Source: Amblyomma americanum (Eukaryota > Arthropoda > Arachnida > Ixodida > Ixodidae). Taken from it: DNA of 64,000 bases. The stretch covers positions 45,076,772 to 45,140,771 of the forward strand of contig NC_135500.1 in assembly GCF_052857255.1 (NCBI RefSeq), in the 5' to 3' direction. Under the pieces are notes generated by a model. The model ran no database searches. It saw only the letters and a program-made list of their open reading frames with translations, and was not told the DNA's origin. How positions within the stretch are numbered: the stretch's first letter is position 1; every line of letters starts with the position of its first letter. Below, piece after piece: positions 24,139 to 37,914 of this stretch. The position numbers and the translations under genes were made by a program.

Positions 24139-27100
24139 CAGTTATTAGGGAAAACATTTTCACGCGTATCACACGGACACTTGTAAAATCGATGTGTTCA
24201 GATCTAGCTCGTTTTGGTCAAAACAGCTTGTTTCGTTGTATTAGGCACGAATACATGCTTTTCGCGCAGTTATGAGAGAAAAGGTTTTGACGCGTATCAC
24301 ACGGACACTTGTAAAACCGATGAGTTCAGGTTTCGCTCGTTTCGGTCTAAAACAGCTTGTCTCGTATTAAACACGAATACATGCTTTTCGCGCAGTTATG
24401 AGAGAAAAAGTTTTGACGCGTATCACACGGACACTTGTAAAACCGATCCGTTCAGATTTAGCTCGTTTTGGTCTAAAACAGCTTGTTTCGTTGTATTAAG
24501 CACGAATACATGCTTTTCGCGCACGTATGAAAAAAAAAGTTTTGACGCATATCACACGGACACTTGTAAAACCGATGTGTTCAGATCTAGCTCGTTTTGG
24601 CCTAAAACAGCTTGTTTCGTTGTATTAAGCACGAATACATGCTTTTCGCGAACTTATGAGAGAAAAAGTTTTGACGCGTATCACACAGACACTTCTAAAA
24701 CCAATGTGTTCAAAATTAGCTCGTTTCGGTCTAAAACAGCTTGTTTCGTTGCTTTAAGAACGATTACATGCTTTTCGCGCAGTTATGAGAGAAAACGTTT
24801 TGACGCCTATCACACGGACACTTGTAAAACCGATGTGTTCAAATATAACTCGTCTCGGTCTAAAACAGCTTGTTTCGTTGTATTAAGCACGAATACATGT
24901 TTTCGCGCAGTTATAAGAGAAAAAGTTTTGACACTTGTAAAACCGATCTGTTCAGATTTAGCTCGTCTCGGTCTAAAACAGCTTGTCTCTTCGTATTAAG
25001 CACGAATACATGCTTTTCGTGCAGTTCATAACTTCAGAAACAGTTTTCACGCGTATCACACGGACACTTGTAAAATCGAGGTGTTCAGATCTTGCTCGTT
25101 TTGGTCTAAAACAGCTTGTTTCGTTGTATTAAGCACGAATACACGCTTTTCGCGAAGTTATGAGAGAAAAAGTTTTGACGCTTATCACACGGACACTTGT
25201 AAAACCGATGTGTTCAGATCTAGATCGTTTTGTCTAAAACAGCTTGCTTCGTTGTATTAAGCACGAATACATGCTTTTTGCGCAGTTATAAGAGAAAAAG
25301 TTTTGACGCGTATCACAGGGACACTTGTAAAACCGGTGTTCAGATTTAGCTCGTTTCGGTCTAAAACAGCCTGTCTCGTTGTATTAGGCACGAATACATG
25401 CTTTTCGCGCAGTTATTAGGGAAAACATTTTCACGCGTATCACACGGACACTTGTAAAATCGATGTGTTCAGATCTAGCTCGTTTTGGTCAAAACAGCTT
25501 GTTTCGTTGTATTAGGCACGAATACATGCTTTTCGCGCAGTTATGAGAGAAAAGGTTTTGACGCGTATCACACGGACACTTGTAAAACCGATGAGTTCAG
25601 GTTTAGCTCGTTTCGGTCTAAAACAGCTTGTCTCGTTGTATTAAACACGAATACATGCTTTTCGCGCAGTTGTGAGAGAAAAAGTTTTGACGCGTATCAC
25701 ACGGACACTTGTAAAACCGATCCGTTCAGATTTAGCTCGTTTCGGTCTAAAACAGCTTGTTTCGTTGTATTAAGCACGAATACATGCTTTTCGCGCACGT
25801 ATGAAAGAAAAAGTTTTGACGCATATCACACGGACACTTGTAAAACCGATGTGTTCAGATCTAGCTCGTTTTGGCCTAAAACAGCTTGTTTCGTTGTATT
25901 AAGCACGAATACATGCTTTTCGCAAACTTATGAGAGAAAAAGTTTTGACGCGTATCACACGGACACTTGTAAATCCGATGGGTTCAGATCTAGCTCGCTT
26001 TGGTCTAAAACAGCTTGTTTCGTTGTATTAAGCACTAGTACATGCTTTTCGTGCAGTTATGAGAGAAAAAGTTTTGAGGCCTATCACACGGACACTTGCA
26101 AAAAGCGATGTGTTCAGATCTAGCTCGTTTCGGTCTAAAACAGCTTGTCTCGTTGTATTAGGCACGAATACATGCTTTTCGCGCAGTTATCAGAGACAAA
26201 GTTTTGACGCGTATCACACGGACACTTGTAAATCCGATGGGTTCAGATCTAGCTCACTTTGGTCTAAAACAGCTTGTTTCGTTGTATTAAGCACGAATAC
26301 ATGCTTTTCGCGAACTTATGAGAGAAAAAGTTTTGACGCGTATCACACAGGCACTTCTAAAACTAATGTGTTCAAAATTAGCTCGTTTCGGTCTAAAACA
26401 GCTTGTTTCGTTGCTTTAAGAACGATTACATGCTTTTCGCGCAGTTATGAGAGAAAAAGTTTTGACGCCTATCACACGGACACTTGTAAAACCGATGTGT
26501 TCAAATATAACTCGTCTCGGTCTAAAACAGCTTGTTTCGTTGTTTTAAGCACGAATACATGTTTTCGCGCAGTTATAAGAGAAAAAGTTTTGACACTTGT
26601 AAAACCGATATGTTCAGATTTAGCTCGTCTCGGTCTAAAACAGCTTGTCTCGTCGTATTAAGCACGAATACATGCTTTTCGCGCAGTTCATAACTTCAGA
26701 AACAGTTTTCACGCGTATCACACGGACACTTGTAAAATCGAGGTGTTCAGATCTTGCTCGTTTTGGTCTAAAACAGCTTGTTTCGTTGTATTAGGCACGA
26801 ATACACGCTTTTCGCGAAGTTATGAGAGAAAAAGTTTTGACGCGTATCACAAGGACACTTGCAAAACCGATGCGTTTAGATTTAGCTCGTTTCGGTCTAA
26901 AACAGCTTATTTCGTTGTTTTAAGCACGAATACACGCTTTTCGCGAAGTTATGAGAGACAAAGTTTTGACGCGTATCACACGGACACTTGTAAATCCGAT
27001 GGGTTCAGATCTAGCTCACTTTGGTCTAAAACAGCTTGTTTCGTTGTATTAAGCACGAATACATGCTTTTCGCGAACTTATGAGAGAAAAAGTTTTGACG

Positions 27101-30100
27101 CGTATCACACAGACACTTCTAAAACCAATGTGTTCAAAATTAGCTCGTTTCGGTCTAAAACAGCTTGTTTCGTTGCTTTAAGAACGATAACATGCTTTTC
27201 GCGCAGTTATGAGAGAAAAAGTTTTGACGCCTATCCCACGGACACTTGTAAAACCGATGTGTTCAAATATAACTCGTCTCGGTCTAAAACAGCTTGTTTC
27301 GTTGTATTAAGCACGAATACATGTTTTCGCGCAGTTATAAGAGAAAAAGTTTTGACACTTGTAAAACCGATATGTTCAGATTTAGCTCGTCTCGGTCTAA
27401 AACAGCTTGTCTCGTCGTATTAAGCACGAATACATGCTTTTCGCGCAGTTCATAACTTCAGAAACAGTTTTCACGCGTATCACACGAACACTTGTAAAAT
27501 TGAGGTGTTCAGATCTTGCTCGTTTTGGTCTAAAACAGCTTGTTTCTTTGTATTAGGCACGAATACACGCTTTTCGCGAAGTTATGAGAGAAAAAGTTTT
27601 GACGCTTATCACACGGACACTTGTAAAACCGATGTGTTCAGATCTAGATCGTTTTGTCTAAAACAGCTTGCTTCGTTGTATTAAGCACGAATACATGCTT
27701 TTTGCGCAGTTATAAGAGAAAAAGTTTTGACGCGTACCAATGGGACACTTGTAAAACCGGTGTTCAGATTTAGCTCGTTTCGGTCTAAAAGCCTGTCTTG
27801 TAGTATTAAGCACGCATACATGCTTTTCGCGCAGTTATTAGGGAAAACATTTTCACGCGTATCACACGGACACTTGTAAAATCGATGTGTTCAGATCAAG
27901 CTCGTTTTGGTCAAAAACAGCTTGTTTCGTTGTATTAGGCACGAATACATGCTTTTCGCGCAGTTATGAGAGAAAACGTTTGACGCGTATCACACGGGCA
28001 CTTGTAAAACCGATGTGTTCAGATCTAGCTTGTTTTGGTATAAAACAGCTTGTTTCTTTGTATTAGGCACGAATACATGCTTTTCGCGCAGGTATGAAAG
28101 AAAACGTTTTGACGCCTATCACACAGACACTTGCAAAACCGATGTTTAGATCTAGCTCCTTTCGGTATAAAACAGCTTGTCTCGTTTTAAGCAAGAATAC
28201 ATGCTTTTCGCGAAGTTATGAGAGAAAAAATTTTGACGCGTATCACGCGGACACTTGTAAAACCGATGTGTTCATATCTAGCTCGTTTTGGTCTAAAACA
28301 GCTTGTTTCGTTGTATTAAGCACGAATACATGCTTTTCGCGAACTTATGAGAGAAAAAGTTTTGACGCGTATCACCCGGACACTTGTAAAACCGATGTGT
28401 TCAGATCTAGCTCGTTTTGGTATAAAACAGCTTGTTTCTTTGTATTAGCCACGAATACATGCTTTTCGCGCAGGTATGAAAGAAAAAGTTTTGACGCCTA
28501 TCACACGGACACTTGCAAAACCGATGTTTAGATCTAGCTCGTTTCGGTATAAAACAGCTTGTCTCGTTTTAAGCAAGAATAAATGCTTTTCGCGCAGTTA
28601 TGAGAGAAAAAGTTTTTTCGCGTATCACACGGACACTTGTAAAACCAATGTGTTCAGATTTAGCTCGTTTCTGTCTAAAACAGCTTGTTTCGTTGCATTA
28701 ATCACGAATACATGCTTTTCGCGCAGGTATGAAAGAAAAAGTTTTGAGGCCTATCACACGGGCACTTGCAAAACCGATGTTTAGAATTCCGTTTCGGTCT
28801 AAAACAGCTTGTCTCGTTTTAGGCAATACATGCTTTTCGCGAAGTTCTGAGAGAAAAAGTTTTGACGCGTATCACAAGGACACTTGCAAAACCGATGTGT
28901 TTAGATTTAGCTCGTTTCGGTCTAAAACAGCTTATTTCGTTGTTTTAAGCACGAATACACGCTTTTCGCGAAGTTATGAGAGAAAAAGATTTGACGCGTA
29001 TCACACGGACACTTGTAAAACCGATGTGGTCAGATCTAGCTCGTTTTGGTCTAAAACAGCTAGTTTCGTTGTATTAAGCACGAATACATGCTTTTCGCGA
29101 ACTTATGAGAGAAAAAGTTTTGACGCGTATCACACAGACACTTCTAAAACCAATGTGTTCAAAATTAGCTCGTTTCGGTCTAAAACAGCTTGTTTCGTTG
29201 CTTTAAGAACGATTACATGCTTTTCGCGCAGTTATGAGAGAAAACGTTTTGACGCCTATCACACGGACACTTGTAAAACCGATGTGTTCAAATATAACTC
29301 GTCTCGGTCTAAAACAGCTTGTTTCGTTGTATTAAGCACGAATACATGTTTTCGCGCAGTTATAAGAGAAAAAGTTTTGACACTTGTAAAACCGATCTGT
29401 TCAGATTTAGCTCGTCTCGGTCTAAAACAGCTTGTCTCTTCGTATTAAGCACGAATACATGCTTTTCGTGCAGTTCATAACTTCAGAAACAGTTTTCACG
29501 CGTATCACACGGACACTTGTAAAATCGAGGTGTTCAGATCTTGCTCGTTTTGGTCTAAAACAGCTTGTTTCCTTGTATTAAGCACGAATACACGCTTTTC
29601 GCGAAGTTATGAGAGAAAAAGTTTTGACGCTTATCACACGGACACTTGTAAAACCGATGTGTTCAGATCTAGATCGTTTTGTCTAAAACAGCTTGCTTCG
29701 TTGTATTAAGCACGAATACATGCTTTTTGCGCAGTTATAAGAGAAAAAGTTTTGACGCGTATCACAGGAACACTTGTAAAACCGGTGTTCAGATTTAGCT
29801 CGTTTCGGTCTAAAACAGCCTGTCTCGTTGTATTAAGCACGAATACATGCTTTTCGCGCAGTTATTAGGGAAAACATTTTCACGCGTATCACACGGACAC
29901 TTGTAAAATCGATGTGTTCAGATCTAGCTCGTTTTGGTCAAAACAGCTTGTTTCGTTGTATTAGGCACGAATACATGCTTTTCGCGCAGTTATGAGAGAA
30001 AAGGTTTTGACGCGTATCACACGGACACTTGTAAAACCGATGTGTTCAGATCTAGCTCGTTTTGGCCTAAAACAGCTTGTTTCGTTGTATTAAGCACGAA

Positions 30101-30115
30101 TACATGCTTTTCGCA
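24139..30115 (+). repeat. 5977-bp block, copy 2
   Basis: Matching positions: 19508/25485, 20082/26059, 20766/26743, 22117/28094, 22499/28476, 22752/28729 and 23957/29934, all 5977 bp apart. Both copies share a 2-bp loss (tctaaaagcctgtc near 21811 and 27787) that the related copy at 41937 lacks. So the loss happened after the split from the 40-kb segment and before this duplication. I count about eight base differences in 5977 bp by eye. Confidence 0.88.
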
Positions 30116-33060
30116 AACTTATGAGAGAAAAAGTTTTGACGCGTATCACACGGACACTTGTAAATCCGATGGGTTCAGATCTAGCTCGCTTTGGTCTAAA
30201 ACAGCTTGTTTCGTTGTATTAAGCACTAGTACATGCTTTTCGCGCAGTTATGAGAGAAAAAGTTTTGAGGCCTATCACACGGACACTTGCAAAAAGCGAT
30301 GTGTTCAGATCTAGCTCGTTTCGGTCTAAAACAGCTTGTCTCGTTCTATTAAGCACGAATACATGCTTTTCGCGCAGTTATCAGAGACAAAGTTTTGACG
30401 CGTATCACACGGACACTTGTAAATCCGATGGGTTCAGATCTAGCTCACTTTGGTCTAAAACAGCTTGTTTCGTTGTATTAAGCACGAATACATGCTTTTC
30501 GCGAACTTATGAGAGAAAAAGTTTTGACGCGTATCACACAGACACTTCTAAAACCAATGTGTTCAAAATTAGCTCGTTTCGGTCTAAAACAGCTTGTTTC
30601 GTTGCTTTTAGAACGATTACATGCTTTTCGCGCAGTTATGAGAGAAAAAGATTTGACGCCTATCACACGGACACTTGTAAAACCGATGTGTTCAAATATA
30701 ACTCGTCTCGGTCTAAAACAGCTTGTTTCGTTGTATTAAGCACGAATACATGTTTTCGCGCAGTTATAAGAGAAAAAGTTTTGACACTTGTAAAACCGAT
30801 ATGTTCAGATTTAGCTCGTCTCGGTCTAAAACAGCTTGTCTCGTCGTATTAAGCACGAATACATGCTTTTCGCGCAGTTCATAACTTCAGAAACAGTTTT
30901 CACGCGTATCACACGGACACTTGTAAAATCGAGGTGTTCAGATCTTGCTCGTTTTGGTCTAAAACAGCTTGTTTCGTTGTATTAGGCACGAATACACGCT
31001 TTTCGCGAAGTTATGAGAGAAAAAGTTTTGACGCGTATCACAAGGACACTTGCAAAACCGATGTGTTTAGATTTAGCTCGTTTCGGTCTAAAACAGCTTA
31101 TTTCGTTGTTTTAAGCACGAATACACGCTTTTCGCGAAGTTATGAGAGAAAAAGATTTGACGCGTATCACACGGACACTTGTAAAACCGATGTGGTCAGA
31201 TCTAGCTCGTTTTGGTCTAAAACAGCTAGTTTCGTTGTAATTAGCACGAATACATGCTTTTCGCGAACTTATGAGAGAAAAAGTTTTGACGCGTATCACA
31301 CAGACACTTCTAAAACCAATGTGTTCAAAATTAGCTCGTTTCGGTCTAAAACAGCTTGTTTCGTTGCTTTAAGAACGATTACATGCTTTTCGCGCAGTTA
31401 TGAGAGAAAAAGTTTTGACGCCTATCACACGGACACTTGTAAAACCGATGTGTTCAAATATAACTCGTCTCGGTCTAAAACAGCTTGTTTCGTTGTATTA
31501 AGCACGAATACATGTTTTCGCGCAGTTATAAGAGAAAAAGTTTTGACACTTGTAAAACCGATCTGTTCAGATTTAGCTCGTCTCGGTCTAAAACAGCTTG
31601 TCTCTTCGTATTAAGCACGAATACAAGCTTTTCGCGCAGTTCATAACTTCAGAAACAGTTTTCACGCGTATCACACGGACACTTGTAAAATCGAGGTGTT
31701 CAGATCTTGCTCGTTTTGGTCTAAAACAGCTTGTTTCGTTGTATTAAGCACGAATACACGCTTTTCGCGAAGTTATGAGAGAAAAAGTTTTGACGCTTAT
31801 CACACGGACACTTGTAAAACCGATGTGTTCAGATCTAGATCGTTTTGTCTAAAACAGCTTGCTTCGTTGTATTAAGCACGAATACATGCTTTTTGCGCAG
31901 TTATAAGAGAAAAAGTTTTGACGCGTATCACAGGGACACTTGTAAAACCGGTGTTCAGATTTAGCTCGTTTCGGTCTAAAACAGCCTGTCTCGTTGTATT
32001 AAGCACGAATACATGCTTTTCGCGCAGTTATTAGGGAAAACATTTTCACGCGTATCACACGGACACTTGTAAAATCGATGTGTTCAGATCTAGCTCGTTT
32101 TGGTCAAAACAGCTTGTTTCGTTGTATTAGGCACGAATACATGCTTTTCGCGCAGTTATGAGAGAAAAGGTTTTGACGCGTATCACACGGACACTTGTAA
32201 AACCGATGAGTTCAGGTTTAGCTCGTTTCGGTCTAAAACAGCTTGTCTCGTATTAAACACGAATACATGCTTTTCGCGCAGTTATGAGAGAAAAAGTTTT
32301 GACGCGTATCACACGGACACTTGTAAAACCGATCCGTTCAGATTTAGCTTGTTTCGGTCTAAAACAGCTTGTTTCGTTGTATTAAGCACGAATACATGCT
32401 TTTCGCGCACGTATGAAAAAAAAAGTTTTGACGCATATCACACGGACACTTGTAAAACCGATGTGTTCAGATCTAGCTCGTTTTGGCCTAAAACAGCTTG
32501 TTTCGTTGTATTAAGCACGAATACATGCTTTTTGCGAACTTATGAGAGAAAAAGTTTTGACGCGTATCACACAGACACTTCTAAAACCAATGTGTTCAAA
32601 ATTAGCTCGTTTCGGTCTAAAACAGCTTGTTTCGTTGCTTTAAGAACGATTACATGCTTTTCGCGCAGTTATGAGAGAAAACGTTTTGACGCCTATCACA
32701 CGGACACTTGTAAAACCGATGTGTTCAAATATAACTCGTCTCGGTCTAAAACAGCTTGTTTCGTTGTATTAAGCACGAATACATGTTTTCGCGCAGTTAT
32801 AAGAGAAAAAGTTTTGACACTTGTAAAACCGATCTGTTCAGATTTAGCTAGTCTCGGTCTAAAACAGCTTGTCTCTTCGTATTAAGCACGAATACATGCT
32901 TTTCGTGCAGTTCATAACTTCAGAAACAGTTTTCACGCGTATCACACGGACACTTGTAAAATCGAGGTGTTCAGATCTTGCTCGTTTTGGTCTAAAACAG
33001 CTTGTTTCGTTGTATTAGGCACGAATACACGCTTTTCGCGAAGTTATGAGAGAAAAAGTA
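30116..33060 (+). repeat. Partial second copy of the 13,862-bp block
   Basis: The sequence follows 16254 onward at an offset of 13,862 (13,863 after the A-run at 32414) until about 33050. There a hybrid unit, gagaaaaagtattgacgcg followed by cacaggg, joins the cttttcgcgaag unit directly to the accggtgttcag unit. One unit (ctagatcgttttgtc) is lost at the join. Confidence 0.85.
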
Positions 33061-35360
33061 TTGACGCGTATCACAGGGACACTTGTAAAACCGGTGTTCA
33101 GATTTAGCTCGTTTCGGTCTAAAACAGCCTGTCTCGTTGTATTAAGCACGAATACATGCTTTTCGCGCAGTTATTAGGGAAAACATTTTCACGCGTATCA
33201 CACGGACACTTGTAAAATCGATGTGTTCAGATCTAGCTCGTTTTGGTCAAAACAGCTTGTTTCGTTGTATTAGGCACGAATACATGCTTTTCGCGCAGTT
33301 ATGAGAGAAAAGGTTTTGACGCGTATCACACGGACACTTGTAAAACCGATGAGTTCAGGTTTAGCTCGTTTCGGTCTAAAACAGCTTGTCTCGTTGTATT
33401 AAACACGAATACATGCTTTTCGCGCAGTTGTGAGAGAAAAAGTTTTGACGCGTATCACACGGACACTTGTAAAACCGATCCGTTCAGATTTAGCTCGTTT
33501 CGGTCTAAAACAGCTTGTTTCGTTGTATTAAGCACGAATACATGCTTTTCGCGCACGTATGAAAGAAAAAGTTTTGACGCATATCACACGGACACTTGTA
33601 AAACCGATGTGTTCAGATCTAGCTCGTTTTGGCCTAAAACAGCTTGTTTCGTTGTATTAAGCACGAATACATGCTTTTTGCGCAGTTATGAGAGAAAAGG
33701 TTTTGACGCGTATCACACGGACACTTGTAAAACCGATGAGTTCAGGTTTAGCTCGTTTCGGTCTAAAACAGCTTGTCTCGTTGTATTAAGCACGAATACA
33801 TGCTTTTCGCGCACGTATGAAAGAAAAAGTTTTGACGCATATCACACGGACACTTGTAAAACCGATGTGTTCAGATCTAGCTCGTTTTGGCCTAAAACAG
33901 CTTGTTTCGTTGTATTAAGCACGAATACATGCTTTTCGCAAACTTATGAGAGAAAAAGTTTTGACGCGTATCACACGGACACTTGTAAAACCGATGTGTT
34001 CAGATCTAGATCGTTTTGTCTAAAACAGCTTGCTTCGTTGTATTAAGCACGAATACATGCTTTTTGCGCAGTTATAAGAGAAAAAGTTTTGACGCGTATC
34101 ACAGGGACACTTGTAAAACCGGTGTTCAGATTTAGCTCGTTTCGGTCTAAAACAGCCTGTCTCGTTGTATTAAGCACGAATACATGCTTTTCGCGCAGTT
34201 ATTAGGGAAAACATTTTCACGCGTATCACACGGACACTTGTAAAATCGATGTGTTCAGATCTAGCTCGTTTTGGTCAAAACAGCTTGTTTCGTTGTATTA
34301 GGCACGAATACATGCTTTTCGCGCAGTTATGAGAGAAAAGGTTTTGACGCGTATCACACGGACACTTGTAAAACCGATGAGTTCAGGTTTAGCTCGTTTC
34401 AGTCTAAAACAGCTTGTCTCGTTGTATTAAACACGAATACATGCTTTTCGCGCAGTTATGAGAGAAAAGGTTTTGACGCGTATCACACGGACACTTGTAA
34501 AACCGATGAGTTCAGGTTTAGCTCGTTTCGGTCTAAAACAGCTTGTCTCGTATTAAACACGAATACATGCTTTTCGCGCAGTTATGAGAGAAAAAGTTTT
34601 GACGCGTATCACACGGACACTTGTAAAACCGATCCGTTCAGATTTAGCTCGTTTCGGTCTAAAACAGCTTGTTTCGTTGTATTAAGCACGAATACATGCT
34701 TTTCGCGCACTTATGAAAAAAAAAGTTTTGACGCATATCACACGGACACTTGTAAAACCGATGTGTTCAGATCTAGCTCGTTTTGGCCTAAAACAGCTTG
34801 TTTCGTTGTATTAAGCACGAATACATGCTTTTCGCGAACTTATGAGAGAAAAAGTTTTGACGCGTATCACACAGACACTTCTAAAACCAATGTGTTCAAA
34901 ATTAGCTCGTTTCGGTCTAAAACAGCTTGTTTCGTTGCTTTAAGAACGATTACATGCTTTTCGCGCAGTTATGAGAGAAAACGTTTTGACGCCTATCACA
35001 CGGACACTTGTAAAACCGATGTGTTCAAATATAACTCGTCTCGGTCTAAAACAGCTTGTTTCGTTGTATTAAGCACGAATACATGTTTTCGCGCAGTTAT
35101 AAGAGAAAAAGTTTTGACACTTGTAAAACCGATCTGTTCAGATTTAGCTCGTCTCGGTCTAAAACAGCTTGTCTCTTCGTATTAAGCACGAATACATGCT
35201 TTTCGTGCAGTTCATAACTTCAGAAACAGTTTTCACGCGTATCACACGGACACTTGTAAAATCGAGGTGTTCAGATCTTGCTCGTTTTGGTCTAAAACAG
35301 CTTGTTTCGTTGTATTAAGCACGAATACACGCTTTTCGCGAAGTTATGAGAGAAAAAGTA
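33061..35360 (+). repeat. Expanded HOR, copy 1 (2300 bp)
   Basis: Bounded by the hybrid unit gagaaaaagtattgacgcg, which I find only at 33057, 35357 and 37911. It contains runs beginning with the ggtcaaaacagc unit at 33243 and 34271. The run at 33243 is longer than its counterparts in the next two copies: an extra alternation of gttcaggtttagc and gcctaaaac units is fused in without the accggtgttcag and tattaggg units. Confidence 0.83.
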
Positions 35361-37914
35361 TTGACGCGTATCACAGGGACACTTGTAAAACCGGTGTTCA
35401 GATTTAGCTCGTTTCGGTCTAAAACAGCCTGTCTCGTTGTATTAAGCACGAATACATGCTTTTCGCGCAGTTATTAGGGAAAACATTTTCACGCGTATCA
35501 CACGGACACTTGTAAAATCGATGTTTTCAGATCTAGCTCGTTTTGGTCAAAACAGCTTGTTTCGTTGTATTAGGCACGAATACATGCTTTTCGCGCAGTT
35601 ATGAGAGAAAAGGTTTTGACGCGTATCACACGGACACTTGTAAAACCGATGAGTTCAGGTTTAGCTCGTTTCGGTCTAAAACAGCTTGTCTCGTTGTATT
35701 AAACACGAATACATGCTTTTCGCGCAGTTGTGAGAGAAAAAGTTTTGACGCGTATCACACGGACACTTGTAAAACCGATCCGTTCAGATTTAGCTCGTTT
35801 CGGTCTAAAACAGCTTGTTTCGTTGTATTAAGCACGAATACATGCTTTTCGCGCACGTATGAAAGAAAAAGTTTTGACGCATATCACACGGACACTTGTA
35901 AAACCGATGTGTTCAGATCTAGCTCGTTTTGGCCTAAAACAGCTTGTTTCGTTGTATTAAGCACGAATACATGCTTTTCGCAAACTTATGAGAGAAAAAG
36001 TTTTGACGCGTATCACACGGACACTTGTAAAACCGATGTGTTCAGATCTAGATCGTTTTGTCTAAAACAGCTTGCTTCGTTGTATTAAGCACGAATACAT
36101 GCTTTTTGCGCAGTTATAAGAGAAAAAGTTTTGACGCGTATCACAGGGACACTTGTAAAACCGGTGTTCAGATTTAGCTCGTTTCGGTCTAAAACAGCCT
36201 GTCTCGTTGTATTAAGCACGAATACATGCTTTTCGCGCAGTTATTAGGGAAAACATTTTCACGCGTATCACACGGACACTTGTAAAATCGATGTGTTCAG
36301 ATCTAGCTCGTTTTGGTCAAAACAGCTTGTTTCGTTGTATTAGGCACGAATACATGCTTTTCGCGCAGTTATGAGAGAAAAGGTTTTGACGCGTATCACA
36401 CGGACACTTGTAAAACCGATGAGTTCAGGTTTAGCTCGTTTCGGTCTAAAACAGCTTGTCTCGTTGTATTAAGCACGAATACATGCTTTTCGCGCACGTA
36501 TGAAAGAAAAAGTTTTGACGCATATCACACGGACACTTGTAAAACCGATGTGTTCAGATCTAGATCGTTTTGTCTCAAACAGCTTGCTTCGTTGTATTAA
36601 GCACGAATACATGCTTTTTGCGCAGTTATAAGAGAAAAAGTTTTGACGCGTATCACAGGGACACTTGTAAAACCGGTGTTCAGATTTAGCTCGTTTCGGT
36701 CTAAAACAGCCTGTCTCGTTGTATTAAGCACGAATACATGCTTTTCGCGCAGTTATTAGGGAAAACATTTTCACGCGTATCACACGGACACTTGTAAAAT
36801 CGATGTGTTCAGATCTAGCTCGTTTTGGTCAAAACAGCTTGTTTCGTTGTATTAGGCACGAATACATGCTTTTCGCGCAGTTATGAGAGAAAAGGTTTTG
36901 ACGCGTATCACACGGACACTTGTAAAACCGATGAGTTCAGGTTTAGCTCGTTTCGGTCTAAAACAGCTTGTCTCGTTGTATTAAACACGAATACATGCTT
37001 TTCGCGCAGTTATGAGAGAAAAGGTTTTGACGCGTATCACACGGACACTTGTAAAACCGATGAGTTCAGGTTTAGCTCGTTTCGGTCTAAAACAGCTTGT
37101 CTCGTATTAAACACGAATACATGCTTTTCGCGCAGTTATGAGAGAAAAAGTTTTGACGCGTATCACACGGACACTTGTAAAACCGATCCGTTCAGATTTA
37201 GCTCGTTTCGGTCTAAAACAGCTTGTTTCGTTGTATTAAGCACGAATACATGCTTTTCGCGCACGTATGAAAAAAACAGTTTTGACGCATATCACACGGA
37301 CACTTGTAAAACCGATGTGTTCAGATCTAGCTCGTTTTGGCCTAAAACAGCTTGTTTCGTTGTATTAAGCACGAATACATGCTTTTCGCGAACTTATGAG
37401 AGAAAAAGTTTTGACGCGTATCACACAGACACTTCTAAAACCAATGTGTTCAAAATTAGCTCGTTTCGGTCTAAAACAGCTTGTTTCTTTGCTTTAAGAA
37501 CGATTACATGCTTTTCGCGCAGTTATGAGAGAAAACGTTTTGACGCCTATCACACGGACACTTGTAAAACCGATGTGTTCAAATATAACTCGTCTCGGTC
37601 TAAAACAGCTTGTTTCGTTGTATTAAGCACGAATACATGTTTTCGCGCAGTTATAAGAGAAAAAGTTTTGACACTTGTAAGACCGATCTGTTCAGATTTA
37701 GCTCGTCTCGGTCTAAAACAGCTTGTCTCTTCGTATTAAGCACGAATACATGCTTTTCGTGCAGTTCATAACTTCAGAAACAGTTTTCACGCGTATCACA
37801 CGGACACTTGTAAAATCGAGGTGTTCAGATCTTGCTCGTTTTGGTCTAAAACAGCTTGTTTCGTTGTATTAAGCACGAATACACGCTTTTCGCGAAGTTA
37901 TGAGAGAAAAAGTA
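35361..37914 (+). repeat. Expanded HOR, copy 2 (2554 bp)
   Basis: Exactly 2554 bp between hybrid units, 254 bp (two units) longer than copy 1. Runs start with the ggtcaaaacagc unit at 35543, 36313 and 36825. 34271 and 36825 are 2554 bp apart. Copies 2 and 3 share the change cgatgttttcag near 35521 and 38075, so they are sister copies. Private: gaaaaaaacag near 37270 and tgtaagaccgat near 37677. Confidence 0.83.

Larger units (their letters stand above)
16254..30115 (+). repeat. 13,862-bp block, complete copy
   Basis: Positions 16388, 16616, 17072 and 18238 recur 13,862 bp later (30250, 30478, 30934, 32100), and the match carries on beyond 30116. The block consists of 16254-18162 plus the two 5976/5977-bp copies. 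It spans about 107 units and is the largest repeated unit I can detect. Differences from the second copy include 17241 (gctttaggcac against gttttaagcac), 17620 (acaccttg against acagcttg) and 31238 (gtaattagc against gtattaagc). Confidence 0.85.
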
